From assembly GCF_947496995.1 (NCBI RefSeq), contig NZ_CANMFD010000003.1, positions 434,001 to 498,000 on the forward strand: a stretch of DNA of 64,000 bases, read 5' to 3'. The position numbers were made by a program, and so were the translations under genes. Shown piece after piece: positions 52,914 to 63,465 of this stretch. The DNA comes from an uncultured Roseibium sp. Its GTDB lineage: Bacteria > Pseudomonadota > Alphaproteobacteria > Rhizobiales > Stappiaceae. A model generated the notes under the pieces. The model had not been told where the DNA came from, ran no database searches, and saw only the letters and a program-made list of their open reading frames with translations. Within the stretch, counting starts at the first letter, position 1, and every line of letters starts with the position of its first letter.

Positions 52914-54860
52914 GTGAAGAAACTTGATGTCATCACGATTGGCCGGTCCTCGGTCGATCTCTACGGAGCGCAGGTCGGCGGGCGGCTGGAGGACATGGCG
53001 TCCTTCAACAAGTATGTCGGCGGCTCGCCCACCAACATGGCCACCGGCACGGCACGGCTCGGCCTGAAGTCAGGCCTGATCACCCGTGTCGGCGATGAGC
53101 ATATGGGCCGTTTCATCCGCGAGGAGCTGGAACGGCACGGCGTCGACACCAGCGGTGTCGTCACCGACAGGGAACGCCTGACCGCCCTGGTCCTGCTCGG
53201 CATCCGTGACCAGGAACAGTTCCCGCTCATCTTCTACCGCGAGAACTGTGCCGACATGGCCCTGTGCGAGGACGATATCGATCCGGCCTTCATCGCATCG
53301 GCCAAAGCGGTGGTCGCGACCGGCACACATCTGAGCCACCCGCAGACTGAAGCCGCCGTTCTGAAAGCCCTTACGCTTGCCCGCGAACACGGCGCACAAA
53401 CCGCGCTCGATATCGACTACCGGCCCAACCTGTGGGGCCTTGCCGGCCATGGCGACGGCGAGAGCCGCTTCATTGCTTCCGAAAAGGTGACCGCGAAGCT
53501 GCAAGCCACGCTGCATCTCTTCGACCTCATCGTCGGTACGGAAGAGGAATTCCATATCGCCGGTGGCACCACGGATACAATCCAGGCACTGAAAAACGTC
53601 CGCAAGGTTTCCGGTGCGACCCTTGTGTGCAAACGCGGCCCCATGGGCGCTTCAGCCTTTACGGGCGACATCCCGGACAGTCTGGACGACGGCATATCCG
53701 GTCCCGGTTTCCCGATCGAGGTCTTCAACGTGCTCGGTGCAGGTGACGGCTTCATGTCGGGCCTGCTCAAGGGCTGGATCACCGGCGAGGACTGGGTGAC
53801 AGCACTGACCTATGCCAACGCCTGCGGTGCCTTCGCCGTGTCGCGTCATGGCTGCACGCCCGCCTATCCGAGCTGGGAGGAGCTGCAGTTCTTCCTCAAG
53901 CGCGGCGTGAAGGACAAGGCGCTGCGCAAGGACCCGGCGCTGGAACAGATTCACTGGTCCACCAACCGGCACCGGACCCATGGCGGCGACTGGTCGACGA
54001 TGCGGGTGTTCGCTTTCGATCACCGTATTCAGCTCGAACAGATGGCCGACGAGGCCGGCGTCACTCATGAGCATATCGGCGCCTTCAAGAAACTGTGCCT
54101 CGACGCGGCGCTCACCGTCGCGGACGGTCAACCCGGCTACGGCATTCTTTGCGACAGCCGTCTCGGCCGCGAGGCCCTGTATCAGGCCGCCGGAACCGGC
54201 CTCTGGATCGGACATCCCGTTGAGTGGCCGTCCTCCCGGCCGCTCACGCTGGAGCCGGAAATCGGTCCGGATTTCGGCGGCCTGGCCGAATGGCCCGCCG
54301 AACATGTGGTCAAGGTGTTGTGTTTCTACCATCCGGACGACACCGATGCGATGAAGGCCGAGCAGGAGGACCTCCTGCAACGGCTGTTCGCCGCCTGCCG
54401 CCGCAACCGCCTGGAACTGCTTCTGGAAGTTATTCCTTCCAAGGTCGGCGCCATCGACGACGACACCACGGCGGACATTATCCGGCGGATCTACGAGATC
54501 GGCATCTATCCCGACTGGTGGAAGCTGGAACCGCTGACGTCAAGAGAGGCCTGGGCAAAAGCTTGCGGTGCCATTATCGAGAATGATCCGCATACACGTG
54601 GAGTGGTCGTGCTCGGTCTGGATGCCCCGGAAGATCAACTGGCCGCAAGCTTCGCCGAAGCCGCGCAATTCCGTCTGGTCAAGGGGTTCGCGGTCGGCCG
54701 CACGATCTTCGCCGATGCCGCTCGCGGCTGGCTCGCCGGTCGCGTCTCGAATGAAGACGCGGTGGTCGACATGTCCACCCGCTACGAACGCCTGTGCCGC
54801 ATATGGGACACCGCCCGCGCACAGGCGCGCCTCAACTCAGATGAAGGACAGAAGCAATGA
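52914..54860 (+). CDS. iolC: 5-dehydro-2-deoxygluconokinase with C-terminal DUF2090 domain
   Basis: 648 residues from a GTG at 52914. Residues 1-320 are a PfkB-type kinase: VITIGRSSVDLYGAQVGGRL, GGSPTNMATGTARLGLKSGL and the ATP/anion-hole motif NVLGAGDGFMSGLL. It phosphorylates 5-dehydro-2-deoxy-gluconate. Residues about 345-640 form the DUF2090 domain, a TIM-barrel related to class I aldolases: WSTMRVFAFDHRIQLEQMAD, GILCDSRLGREAL and WWKLEPLTSREAWAKACGAI. In alphaproteobacteria this fused form is common. The stop overlaps iolD by 4 bp. Confidence 0.94.
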   Translation: MKKLDVITIGRSSVDLYGAQVGGRLEDMASFNKYVGGSPTNMATGTARLGLKSGLITRVGDEHMGRFIREELERHGVDTSGVVTDRERLTALVLLGIRDQEQFPLIFYRENCADMALCEDDIDPAFIASAKAVVATGTHLSHPQTEAAVLKALTLAREHGAQTALDIDYRPNLWGLAGHGDGESRFIASEKVTAKLQATLHLFDLIVGTEEEFHIAGGTTDTIQALKNVRKVSGATLVCKRGPMGASAFTGDIPDSLDDGISGPGFPIEVFNVLGAGDGFMSGLLKGWITGEDWVTALTYANACGAFAVSRHGCTPAYPSWEELQFFLKRGVKDKALRKDPALEQIHWSTNRHRTHGGDWSTMRVFAFDHRIQLEQMADEAGVTHEHIGAFKKLCLDAALTVADGQPGYGILCDSRLGREALYQAAGTGLWIGHPVEWPSSRPLTLEPEIGPDFGGLAEWPAEHVVKVLCFYHPDDTDAMKAEQEDLLQRLFAACRRNRLELLLEVIPSKVGAIDDDTTADIIRRIYEIGIYPDWWKLEPLTSREAWAKACGAIIENDPHTRGVVVLGLDAPEDQLAASFAEAAQFRLVKGFAVGRTIFADAARGWLAGRVSNEDAVVDMSTRYERLCRIWDTARAQARLNSDEGQKQ

Positions 54861-56698
54861 GCAGCATCCGTCTGACAGCCGCTCAGGCCATGGTCCGCTT
54901 TCTCGCCGCGCAACTGACCGAGGATGGAGATCGCTTCATCGACGGTGTCTGGGCAATTTTCGGTCACGGCAACGTCGCCGGCATGGGCGAAGCTCTGGAA
55001 CAGGCCGGCAATGCCCTGCCTACATGGCGCGGCCAGAATGAACAGACGATGGCCCATACGGCAATCGCTTTTGCCAAGGCCAGCAAACGCACCCGCGCCA
55101 TGGCGGTCACATCCTCCATCGGGCCGGGAGCGACCAACATGGTCACTGCTGCGGCGCTTGCCCATGTGAACCGCCTGCCGGTGCTTCTCATCCCCGGCGA
55201 TGTTTTCGCCAACCGCGCGCCCGACCCCGTGCTCCAGCAAGTCGAGGATTTTGCGGATGGCACCGTTTCCGCCAATGACTGCTTCCGCCCGGTCTCGCGC
55301 TACTTCGATAGGATCAGCCGGCCGGAACACCTGTTGACTGCCCTGCCCCGGGCTTTTCAGGTCATGACGGACCCGGCCAACTGCGGGCCCGTCACCCTCG
55401 CCTTCTGCCAGGACACCCAGACCGAGGCCTATGATTATCCCGAAAGCTTTTTCGAGCCGAAGGTCTGGCGGATCCGCCGCCCCGAACCGGACAGCCGTGA
55501 CATTGCCGAGGTTGCCGAACTTGTCAGGGCTGCCCGAAACCCGGTGATCGTCTGCGGTGGTGGCGTCATCTATTCACAGGCTGAAGACACGCTCGCGGAG
55601 TTTGCCACCCGGCACGGCATCCCGGTGATCGAGACCCAGGCCGGCAAGTCGGCTCTCGCCCAGTCCCATCCGATGAATTTCGGTGCAGCGGGCGTGGACG
55701 GCGCCGAGAGCGCGAACAGGCTTGCTGAAAAAGCCGATCTGGTGATCGGCGTCGGCACACGCTTCCAGGATTTCACCACCGGGTCCTGGTCCCTGTTCAG
55801 ACAACCCGGCCGCAAGCTGGTCTCCATCAACGTGCAGAGCTATGACGCCCTGAAGCACGGAGCGACCGGCATCGTGGGCGACGCGAAAGTCTCTCTTGAG
55901 AGGATCTCCGCGGCACTCGGCGCTCACAAGTCAGCTTCTTTCGATCCCGCTGCCCGTCTCGACTGGCTCGCCAGGGTCGACGCCCATTGCAGCGCACGAA
56001 CCGATGTGCCGGAAGACTATCTGCCGCTCGATGCGGAGGTCATCGGTGCCGTGCAACGCACAGCCACCGAAAAAACCATCGCCATGTGTGCCGCCGGCAC
56101 GATGCCGGGTGCCCTGAAGCTTCTCTGGCAATCGCCACAGGGCGGCTATCACATGGAATACGGTTACTCCTGCATGGGCTACGAAATCGCCGGTGCGATG
56201 GGTATCAGGCTTGCCTGCCCGGATCGCGACGTCGTCTGCTTCGTCGGCGACGGCTCCTACATGATGGCCAATTCCGAACTTGCCACCGCGGTCATGCGCC
56301 GGGTGCCGTTCACGGTGGTTCTGACCGACAACCGCGGTTATGGCTGCATCAACCGCCTGCAGATGGGCACCGGCGGCGAGCAGTTCAACAACCTCTATAA
56401 GGACTGCAACGTCGAGGCCCAGCCGGATATCGACTTCGTGGCGCATGCCGCCGCCATGGGAGCCCATGCGGTCAAGGCGAAGGATATAGCCGATCTTGAA
56501 ACGCAAATCCTTGCAGCCCGCGGCAGATCGCTCCCGACGGTCATCGTCATCGATACCGACCCGATGCACGGCCCCGGGGAAAATGGCGGCGGTGCCTGGT
56601 GGGATGTCGCGGTGCCGGAAATCTCCTCCCGCGCCGAGGTCAACAAGGCGCGCGCAGGCTACGTCGATGCACTGAAACACCAGAACCTCGTGGATTGA
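54857..56698 (+). CDS. iolD: 3D-(3,5/4)-trihydroxycyclohexane-1,2-dione acylhydrolase
   Basis: 613 residues, ThDP-dependent enzyme. N-terminal PYR domain: AQAMVRFLAAQLTEDGDRFI, GVWAIFGHGNVAGMGEALEQ, GQNEQTMAHTAIAFAKA and ATTSS-like AVTSSIGPGATNMVTAAA. The C-terminal ThDP domain has MEYGYSCMGYEIAGAMGIRL, FVGDGSYMMANSELATAV and TDNRGYGCINRLQMG with the metal-binding Asp/Asn. Opens the ring of the diketone to 5-deoxy-glucuronate. Middle of the iol transcript. Confidence 0.95.
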   Translation: MSSIRLTAAQAMVRFLAAQLTEDGDRFIDGVWAIFGHGNVAGMGEALEQAGNALPTWRGQNEQTMAHTAIAFAKASKRTRAMAVTSSIGPGATNMVTAAALAHVNRLPVLLIPGDVFANRAPDPVLQQVEDFADGTVSANDCFRPVSRYFDRISRPEHLLTALPRAFQVMTDPANCGPVTLAFCQDTQTEAYDYPESFFEPKVWRIRRPEPDSRDIAEVAELVRAARNPVIVCGGGVIYSQAEDTLAEFATRHGIPVIETQAGKSALAQSHPMNFGAAGVDGAESANRLAEKADLVIGVGTRFQDFTTGSWSLFRQPGRKLVSINVQSYDALKHGATGIVGDAKVSLERISAALGAHKSASFDPAARLDWLARVDAHCSARTDVPEDYLPLDAEVIGAVQRTATEKTIAMCAAGTMPGALKLLWQSPQGGYHMEYGYSCMGYEIAGAMGIRLACPDRDVVCFVGDGSYMMANSELATAVMRRVPFTVVLTDNRGYGCINRLQMGTGGEQFNNLYKDCNVEAQPDIDFVAHAAAMGAHAVKAKDIADLETQILAARGRSLPTVIVIDTDPMHGPGENGGGAWWDVAVPEISSRAEVNKARAGYVDALKHQNLVD

Positions 56699-57001
56699 GG
56701 AGGACGGACGACAGACAGGCCAGACACCGTCCGATCCCGGCGTCATCCCATGGCTTGAGCGTGGGATCCCTGCCGATTGCTCCTTCCCGTCGGATCATGC
56801 TTTTTGCAAGGTCACGGCACGGGTTGCCGGGTCAAACCCGGCAATGGCGGAGAACGGAAAGACCTCGAGCCAACCAGTTCAGCACTTAACCACTTCTTCC
56901 TCCTCATCCCGACGACGACCGACAGGTCATATCGAAGGATGAGGCCTGGGAAAGAATACAGACAACCCAGACGTTCCTTCGAACGTTACAGGACACGACC
57001 C
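56699..57001. other. Intergenic region between iolD and iolE
   Basis: 303 bp. Contains the dispersed two-hairpin repeat at 56741-56850 and, near iolE, a short perfect stem ACGTTC-CTTC-GAACGT at 56971-56986. An in-frame ATG at 56777 could extend iolE by 75 residues, but that part is repeat-derived and lacks similarity. Confidence 0.55.
56741..56850. repeat. Two-hairpin palindromic repeat, copy B
   Basis: About 110 bp, same layout as 32347-32459. Hairpin 1: ATCCCATGG-cttga-GCGTGGGAT (56745-56767) with one wobble and one mismatch. Hairpin 2: TTGCCGGGT-caa-ACCCGGCAA (56824-56844), perfect. Several stem positions differ from copy A on both sides at once, keeping the pairing. Confidence 0.7.
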
Positions 57002-57898
57002 ATGATCCTTTACGGCACCAACCCGATTGCCTGGGCCAACGACGACGACCAGACGCTCGGCGCGCATATCCCGACAGAACAGATCCTGAAGGAAGCCTCC
57101 GATATCGGCTTCGACGGTATAGAGAACGGCCACCGCTGGCCGAACGATCCCGAAGAGCTGAAGCAGCTTCTGGGCAGCTACGACCTGAAATTCATTTCCG
57201 GATGGTATTCCCTGAACCTGCTGACGCACTCCGTCGAGGTAGAGAAGAAGGCGATTCAGCCGCATCTGGACAAGCTGAAGCACAATGGCTGTTCGGTCTG
57301 CATCGCCTGCGAAACCTCCAACACCATCCAGGGATCCGACGTCGACATCTCCGGGAGCCCGGTGTTGAGCGCCGAGGCGATGAAGGACTTCGGTGCCAAG
57401 GTCGAGGAACTCGCGGCCTTCTGCGCGCAGCAGGGCATCGATCTGGTTTATCATCACCACATGGGCACAGTCGTGGAAACCCCGGCGGAGATCGACGCTT
57501 TCATGGCGGCGACCGGCCCGGCAACCAAATTGCTGTTCGATGCGGGCCATTGTTATTTCGGCTCCGACGGTGGCAACCCGGCGCCTGTACTTGAAAGACA
57601 TGCGGGCCGTGTCCGTCACTTCCACGCCAAGAACGTGCGTCCTTCCGTCATGAAGGACGTCCGCGACAGCGGAAAATCATTCATGGACGGCGTGCGCGCC
57701 GGTGTCTTCACGGTGCCCGGTGACGAAGACGGTGGCGTCGATTTCGAGCCGCTGCTTCAAATCCTCAAGGACACGGGCTATCAAGGCTGGATCGTCATCG
57801 AGGCCGAACAGGACCCGGAAGTGCGCAATCCCTTCCAGTATCAGAGCCTGGGACTGAAAACGCTGAAACAGATCGCAGGAAAGGTGAACCTGACATGA
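57002..57898 (+). CDS. iolE: Myo-inosose-2 dehydratase
   Basis: 298 residues from [20 protein letters not shown], the usual IolE start. Xylose-isomerase-like TIM barrel: [96 protein letters not shown] and a C-terminal [11 protein letters not shown]. Metal-binding residues are the Glu, Asp/His and Glu of these blocks. Dehydrates scyllo-inosose. Overlaps iolB by 4 bp. Confidence 0.95.
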   Translation: MILYGTNPIAWANDDDQTLGAHIPTEQILKEASDIGFDGIENGHRWPNDPEELKQLLGSYDLKFISGWYSLNLLTHSVEVEKKAIQPHLDKLKHNGCSVCIACETSNTIQGSDVDISGSPVLSAEAMKDFGAKVEELAAFCAQQGIDLVYHHHMGTVVETPAEIDAFMAATGPATKLLFDAGHCYFGSDGGNPAPVLERHAGRVRHFHAKNVRPSVMKDVRDSGKSFMDGVRAGVFTVPGDEDGGVDFEPLLQILKDTGYQGWIVIEAEQDPEVRNPFQYQSLGLKTLKQIAGKVNLT

Positions 57899-58713
57899 GC
57901 GAGTTGCTCCGCAAACCGGCCGGAACAAATGGCAAGGTTCACGATATCACCGTCGAAAGCGCCAGGGGACCGAAGTCGCCCGACTGGGGATACGTCGGTT
58001 TCGGCCTTTACCGGCTGAAGGCGGGCGAGATCGTCGGTGAGGACACCGGCGATCTGGAGATCATTCTGGTGATGGTCGAAGGCAAGGCGAAGATCTCGGC
58101 CGGCGGCGAGGACTTCGGCGAGCAGGGCGAGCGCATGAACGTGTTCGAAAAGCTGCCGCCGCACAGTGTCTACGTCCCGAATGGCACCAGTTGGTCGGCG
58201 ACGGCCACCACCGACTGCACCATCGGCGTCTGCACCGCCCCGGGCAAGGGCGGCCACAAGGCGCGCGTCCTGCCGGTTCCCGAGCAGGTGGTCCGAGGAA
58301 AGGGCGCCAACACCCGCTACATCTTCCCGATTGCCATGGAAGAAACGGATGTTGCCGACAGTCTGCTGGTCACGGAAGTGTTCACGCCGTCGGGAAACTG
58401 GTCGTCCTATCCGCCCCACCGGCACGACGAGGACAATTATCCGGATATGACCTATCTGGAAGAAACCTATTATCACCGCCTCGATCCGGACCAGGGCTAT
58501 GGTCATCAGCGGGTGTTCACCGAAGATGGCGCGCTCGATGAAACGGTGTCCGTCAGCAGCCACGACGTGGTGCTTGTCCCCAAGGGTCATCACCCCTGCG
58601 CAGTTCCTTACGGCTATGACATGTACTATCTCAATGTCATGGCCGGGCCCATGCGCAAGTGGCGCTTCCGGAACCACCCGGACCACGACTGGATCGCCCA
58701 ACGCGATGCCTGA
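57895..58713 (+). CDS. iolB: 5-deoxy-glucuronate isomerase
   Basis: 272 residues, double-cupin (KduI-like) enzyme. N-terminal cupin: [20 protein letters not shown] and [21 protein letters not shown]-terminal cupin with metal ligands in [40 protein letters not shown] and [20 protein letters not shown]. Converts 5-deoxy-glucuronate to 5-dehydro-2-deoxy-gluconate, the IolC substrate. Last gene of the iol transcript; iolA is not in the window. Confidence 0.95.
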   Translation: MSELLRKPAGTNGKVHDITVESARGPKSPDWGYVGFGLYRLKAGEIVGEDTGDLEIILVMVEGKAKISAGGEDFGEQGERMNVFEKLPPHSVYVPNGTSWSATATTDCTIGVCTAPGKGGHKARVLPVPEQVVRGKGANTRYIFPIAMEETDVADSLLVTEVFTPSGNWSSYPPHRHDEDNYPDMTYLEETYYHRLDPDQGYGHQRVFTEDGALDETVSVSSHDVVLVPKGHHPCAVPYGYDMYYLNVMAGPMRKWRFRNHPDHDWIAQRDA

Positions 58714-58764
58714 CAAGGAAAAGGCGCATTGAGCGCCTTTCAAACTGCTGGCAAATCTTCGATT

Positions 58765-58895
58765 CGTCATCCCGGACGCAGCGCAGCGAAGATCCGGGAT
58801 CGGTGAGCCGGGATTGTCTGTAGAACAGACTCATCCAAAAATAAGGACTTGCGGCTCTCCGATCCCGGCTCGCGCGACGCTTGGCCGGGATGACG
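58765..58895. repeat. 131-bp palindromic intergenic element
   Basis: CGTCATCCCGG at 58765-58775 and CCGGGATGACG at 58885-58895 are perfect inverted ends. Inside are nested CCGGGATCGG/CCGATCCCGG arms and GCGCAGCG-type short repeats. It lies between iolB and the convergent chemoreceptor gene and may also help end both transcripts. Confidence 0.7.
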
Positions 58896-58929
58896 GCGGG
58901 AAATCTATGACTTTTCCGTTTCCGTCTGA

Positions 58930-61350
58930 TCAGGCAGCCATGAGAAGATGGTCTTCCGCCAGCTGTGCGCTGAACCGGATTCCGCATCCGCTCCCTGTCA
59001 GTCGCACGACAGCGCCGTGAAGGCTCGTCCCGTCGTACAGTCTGATCGTCAACTGCTCATCGATGTTCACGCCCGCCAGATTCTGGATCTGTGCACCCGT
59101 GGCACTGACATCGACCATACGGGCCTTGTGCGAACGGCCATCCGCTGTCTCGATGGTAACGTCCTCGGAGATGACATTTCGTTGCGCGCTGCGCCTGTCC
59201 TCAACGTCGAGGGTAACGCCCTCAAGGAACTTTTCAACTTCCTCCGCCAGGCTTGAGCTGGCTGAAGAAACCAGGTTCGAGGCATTGTTCACCAGGCCTG
59301 CTTCTTCCGAAGTCTGCTGAACCGCGCTGGAGACCGTCGTCAGGCTGTCAGCGGCAACACCCGTGCTGTCGCTTGCCGATTTCGCGGAGCGGGCAATCTC
59401 CTGGTTCGCGGACCGCTGTTCCTCGATCGCACCGGCGACGGAACTTGTCAGTTCCTTGATCTCCGAAACCTTGTTGGCGATATGATCGATGGACCCGGCC
59501 GCATCCTTCACCGAATTCTGAATTCCCGAAATACGGTCGGAAATCTCGTCGGTTGCCTTCGACGTCTGCTCGGCGAGCTGTTTGACCTCGGATGCCACCA
59601 CGGCAAAGCCCTTGCCCGCATCTCCGGCCCGCGCCGCCTCGATCGTGGCGTTCAGTGCCAGAAGGTTGGTCTGTTCCGCGATATCGCGGATCAGGTTGAC
59701 GACGCTGCCGATGTGTTCGGCGGCATCGGACAGGGTTTTCACGTCCTGATTGGTGGTTTCGGCAGCAACCACGGCTTCCGCCACAATCCGTGCGGTGGCC
59801 TCCGTCTGATTGGCAATCTCCTGAACGGTAGCTGTCATTTCCTCGGTCGCCGCAGCAACCGCGGAAACATTTTCTGAAGCGCTGCCGGCCGCCCCGCCCG
59901 CATGGTCCGACTCGGTCCTGGCTTTGCTGGCAATGTCCTCCAGCGTGGTCGCAGCCCGGCGCATCAGGGACATTTGATTGGAAACAGTCGACAGCCGCTC
60001 GGACATGACAGTCTTGAAATCGGCTATCAGGTTTTCCATGACGACCTGACGCTGGCGTTCCCTGTCCCGCTCCAACCTGGCACCGTCCTCAAGTTGCTTG
60101 CGCTGAATGGCGTTGTCCTTGAATACGGAAACGGCCTGGAACATCTCGCCGATTTCATCTGCCCGGGTTCCGCCCTCGACGTCCACCTTGGTATCCCCTG
60201 TCGCCAGGCGTTTCATGGCATCGACGACCTTGTTGATGGGACCTGTAATGGTTCTAGCCGCAAACATCCCGGCAATGGCCGCGATGCCAAGCAGTACGAG
60301 GCCGGTAATCAGCATGCGGTTCCTGATATCGACAACCGAGGCGAAAGCCTCCGCATAGGACTGCGAGGCAACCACGGCGAATGTCTTGCCGTGGTAGTCG
60401 AATTTAGCCGCTTCGACATCCAGCTTTTCGTCGCCGTTGAGCGTGTCGTATCCGAACGCCATTCCCTCGGCGAAAGCCTTGTCGATCACCGGGCTGTCGA
60501 GTTTCGTCACCAGAATATCGGACTGATCCGGATTCTTCCCCGAATTGTTCCGCATCAGGCGATCTTCGCCGATCAGAGCCAGTTCACCGGTTTCACCCAG
60601 GCCCCGTACATGCTGCATCAGTTCGTTGATCATATCGACCGGCATCTGGAAAGCCAGCACGCCATAGGTCTCGCCGCCGAGGCGTATCGGATGCGCGACG
60701 AAGCTTGCCGGAGCATCGAAGCTCGGGCCATAGGGTGCGAAATCCTCGAACGCCACCTCATCATGGGACGTGATCGACATCGCTTTGCGGTACACTTCTC
60801 CAAGGTCGGTGTCCGCCCACTTGCCACCGCCCTGGTTGAAGTTGGTGGCGTAGTCCAATTCCTTGAACACCGAGTAGACCAGGTTGCCCTCGGTATCGAA
60901 CAGAAAGACATCATAGTAGCCCCGGTCCTGCTGGAGCTTGCGGAGCCAGGGATGGTAGCTGGCGTGGACATCATCATATGCCGAACCGCTGTCTCCGCGA
61001 TCAAGCAGATGCTTCTCACCGGTCGGGTGCTGGTTGTCCGTGATATAGGCCGTCTGTAGCGTCGTCTCGGGATTGCCGCCGGAGGCTTTCATTTCTTTCC
61101 AGGCGGCTGCGAATTCCAGAACGGCTGTCTTGGTGCCGGGACTTTCGGCTGTCAGGACGAGTTCGCTTTCAATCGTGTTCAGATAGAACAGCATTTCCTC
61201 GACACTCGTCGTCGCGGCGGTCTTCAGCCGGTCGCGGGTCAGCTTTTCGACACCATCCACGGTAGTCAGGTAACTGGAAACACCGATTCCGATACCCACG
61301 ACAGCGGCAGCACCGATCACAAGAGCCGGTATCTTCTTTGACAAGCGCAT
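58930..61350 (-). CDS. Chemoreceptor with dCache-like sensor and C-terminal PilZ domain
   Basis: 806 residues from [20 protein letters not shown] (ATG at 61362 is an alternative). TM1 about 7-29, a large periplasmic dCache-like region (about 30-330; blocks [21 protein letters not shown] and [20 protein letters not shown], given in part), TM2 about 345-365 ([20 protein letters not shown]), HAMP, methylation helices, and hairpin tip [20 protein letters not shown]. The last 110 residues are a PilZ domain with DRRSAQR (RxxxR) and DVSATG (DxSxxG), the c-di-GMP-binding signature. It probably joins chemotaxis signalling with c-di-GMP. Ligand unknown. Confidence 0.92.
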   Translation of the reverse strand: MRLSKKIPALVIGAAAVVGIGIGVSSYLTTVDGVEKLTRDRLKTAATTSVEEMLFYLNTIESELVLTAESPGTKTAVLEFAAAWKEMKASGGNPETTLQTAYITDNQHPTGEKHLLDRGDSGSAYDDVHASYHPWLRKLQQDRGYYDVFLFDTEGNLVYSVFKELDYATNFNQGGGKWADTDLGEVYRKAMSITSHDEVAFEDFAPYGPSFDAPASFVAHPIRLGGETYGVLAFQMPVDMINELMQHVRGLGETGELALIGEDRLMRNNSGKNPDQSDILVTKLDSPVIDKAFAEGMAFGYDTLNGDEKLDVEAAKFDYHGKTFAVVASQSYAEAFASVVDIRNRMLITGLVLLGIAAIAGMFAARTITGPINKVVDAMKRLATGDTKVDVEGGTRADEIGEMFQAVSVFKDNAIQRKQLEDGARLERDRERQRQVVMENLIADFKTVMSERLSTVSNQMSLMRRAATTLEDIASKARTESDHAGGAAGSASENVSAVAAATEEMTATVQEIANQTEATARIVAEAVVAAETTNQDVKTLSDAAEHIGSVVNLIRDIAEQTNLLALNATIEAARAGDAGKGFAVVASEVKQLAEQTSKATDEISDRISGIQNSVKDAAGSIDHIANKVSEIKELTSSVAGAIEEQRSANQEIARSAKSASDSTGVAADSLTTVSSAVQQTSEEAGLVNNASNLVSSASSSLAEEVEKFLEGVTLDVEDRRSAQRNVISEDVTIETADGRSHKARMVDVSATGAQIQNLAGVNIDEQLTIRLYDGTSLHGAVVRLTGSGCGIRFSAQLAEDHLLMAA

Positions 61351-61564
61351 ATTTGAAACCATCCGATACAGTTTGACGAAATGAAGCGGCAACCGCCAAT
61401 TTCGTCAAAAACTAGAGATCAGAGGGAAACAAAAACTTAATTTGTACTTATAGATCAATTACTTAGTTATTTAAGACAAGGTTTTTCAGGCGCAACCCCT
61501 GATATATATAGCCAAGTATTACGATGGTCTGTGTCGGCGGCTGCGAACATCGGTGCGGTGCTGG

Positions 61565-62473
61565 TCACACCGATTCCAGACATTCCACCAGCGCGCCACG
61601 GTGCTGGATGACCCTGCCGGCAAGCCCGGCGCCCGCCGCGACCGCTGCTTCCAGATTCTCCGACTTGAGATATTCCGCAAGGAACGCGGCGTTGAAGCTG
61701 TCTCCGGCCGCCGTCGTGTCGACGATGGTGCTGACCGGCCTCGGCTGGAAGGCGCGCAGAGCACCTTGCCGGGCACAGAGAACTTCCTCAGGCCCGTTCT
61801 TCACGACGACCGCCCCCGCCCCCGCGGCAAGATACCGCTCCACGCTTGCCTTCGGATCGGCGTCCCCGAAATGAGTGAGCTCGTCCTCGAAGGACGGCAT
61901 CACGAAATCGCAGACACCGGCGGCTTCGGTAACACAAGCCCGCATCGTCTCCGCATCTTCCCACAGCCGGGGCCTGAGATTGGGGTCGAAGGCGACTTGA
62001 GCCCCTTTCTTTCGCGCAGCACGCAGGGCTTCCAGAAAGGTCAGCCGGTCATCCGCGGGCAGGATCGCCAATGTGATCCCGCTGAAATAAATCAAACCTG
62101 CCTGCCCGAGCGAAGCCTCCAGGGCCTGCCGGTCCGCCGCCAGACAGCGGGCCGCGGACTGCGAGCGCCAGTAGGCGAAGCTTCGCTCTCCATCCTTCAG
62201 CTGGATCAGGTAAAGACCGAGGGTGCGGTCATCCAGCCTGCGGATGCCGCTGACGTCGATGTTCGCGGTCTGAAGGAATTCGAGCATCTCGCTCGACACC
62301 TGGTCCGTGCCGACTGCGGTGAAATAACCGACGTTCCAATCGTTGCCGAGATATTTGCGCGCGTACCACGCCGTGTTCAGGGTATCCCCTGCAAAACCCA
62401 TCTTGTAGGTGCCGCTGCCGCTCGGGGCCATTTCAACCATACACTCACCAATGGCCAGGAACGTTCTTGACAA
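61565..62473 (-). CDS. PfkB-family sugar kinase, KDG kinase-like
   Basis: 302 residues from a TTG at 62473, 7 nt after AAGGAG. The N-terminus TFLAIGECMVEMAPSGSG and GFAGDTLNTAWYARKYLG resemble 2-dehydro-3-deoxygluconokinase. Middle: YLIQLKDGERSFAYWRSQSA, the KdgK-type block. C-terminus: anion hole VDTTAAGDSFNAAFLAEYL with the catalytic Asp; Ala replaces the usual first Gly of D-T-T-G-AGDSF. It likely phosphorylates a keto-deoxy-sugar acid. It shares strand and a 170-bp gap with an ABC importer, suggesting uronate or sugar-acid use. Confidence 0.85.
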   Translation of the reverse strand: MSRTFLAIGECMVEMAPSGSGTYKMGFAGDTLNTAWYARKYLGNDWNVGYFTAVGTDQVSSEMLEFLQTANIDVSGIRRLDDRTLGLYLIQLKDGERSFAYWRSQSAARCLAADRQALEASLGQAGLIYFSGITLAILPADDRLTFLEALRAARKKGAQVAFDPNLRPRLWEDAETMRACVTEAAGVCDFVMPSFEDELTHFGDADPKASVERYLAAGAGAVVVKNGPEEVLCARQGALRAFQPRPVSTIVDTTAAGDSFNAAFLAEYLKSENLEAAVAAGAGLAGRVIQHRGALVECLESV

Positions 62474-62643
62474 GGGGGCACTCCTTCACCGGAAAAACCG
62501 GAAAAATTTAAGGCGGACAATCCGCGGGAAAGCTCGATTTAAATCCATTAGCATAGGAAGCCGTCGAAGACATAGTACCCAAAAGTCAATCTCCTCGTTC
62601 AAAGCGGTTTGACGAGATCCTGAAAGTTACAGTTCGGTGGAAA

Positions 62644-63465
62644 TCACTTGATTCCGGCGCGCATGAAGCTCTGGACGAACTGGCGCTGGAACAGCAGGAA
62701 AGCAATCAGCAGCGGGCCTGACGTCATCAGCGTGGCCGCATTGATGACCGACCACTCGACCCCGCTGTCGATCGCGGAAAACACGCTGAGCCCGACGGTG
62801 ACCGGGCGGGTTTCGACGGAATTCGTGACGATCAGCGGCCACAGGAAGTTGTTCCAGTGGTGGCTGACCGACACAAGGCCATAGGCCAGATAGGTCGGCT
62901 TCGCGAGCGGGATATAGACCTTCCACAGGACCGTCAGGAAGGAAGCTCCTTCAATGCGTGCCGCCTCGTCCAGTTCCTTCGGGACGGTCATGAACGTCTG
63001 GCGAAGCAGGAAGATGCCGAAGCCCGAGGCGATGTAAGGCAGAGCGATGGCCGGAATGGTATCCACCAGGTTCAGCAGGCGCATGGTCTGATAGTTCTCC
63101 ACCATCAGGATGTCCGGCATCACCAGTAGCTGCAGCAGCACGAGCGCGAACAGGATGTTGCGGCCGGGAAACTCGAAGCGGGCAAAGGCATAGGCCGCCA
63201 GGGTGCACAGGATGAATTGACCGGCCAGGATCATGGTCACGAGAATGAACGTGTTGAGGAAATACCGCGCAAAAGGCGCCGCGTCCCAAGCCTTGACGAA
63301 ATTTTCCAGCGTCAGCGGCGCGAACAACTCGAACCGGGCTTCATAGGCGGCGGGATGAAAGGCGGTCCACACCGCGTAGAACAGCGGCAGAACCCAGATG
63401 AGCGCCAGGACCCAGGCGGCAAAGACGTTCAGGAACCTGTCCAGGTACGTCGCCAGCCCGCTCAT
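62644..63465 (-). CDS. Sugar ABC transporter permease (MalG/UgpE-like)
   Basis: 273 residues, six helices. CUT1 pattern: FILCTLAAYAFARFEFPGRN, LPYIASGFGIFLLRQTFMTV, EAA loop ELDEAARIEGASFLTVLWKV and HHWNNFLWPLIVTNSVETRP, ending QSFMRAGIK. The UgpE-like C-terminus places it in glycerol-phosphate/sugar importers. It overlaps the partner permease by 4 bp. Confidence 0.92.
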   Translation of the reverse strand: MSGLATYLDRFLNVFAAWVLALIWVLPLFYAVWTAFHPAAYEARFELFAPLTLENFVKAWDAAPFARYFLNTFILVTMILAGQFILCTLAAYAFARFEFPGRNILFALVLLQLLVMPDILMVENYQTMRLLNLVDTIPAIALPYIASGFGIFLLRQTFMTVPKELDEAARIEGASFLTVLWKVYIPLAKPTYLAYGLVSVSHHWNNFLWPLIVTNSVETRPVTVGLSVFSAIDSGVEWSVINAATLMTSGPLLIAFLLFQRQFVQSFMRAGIK

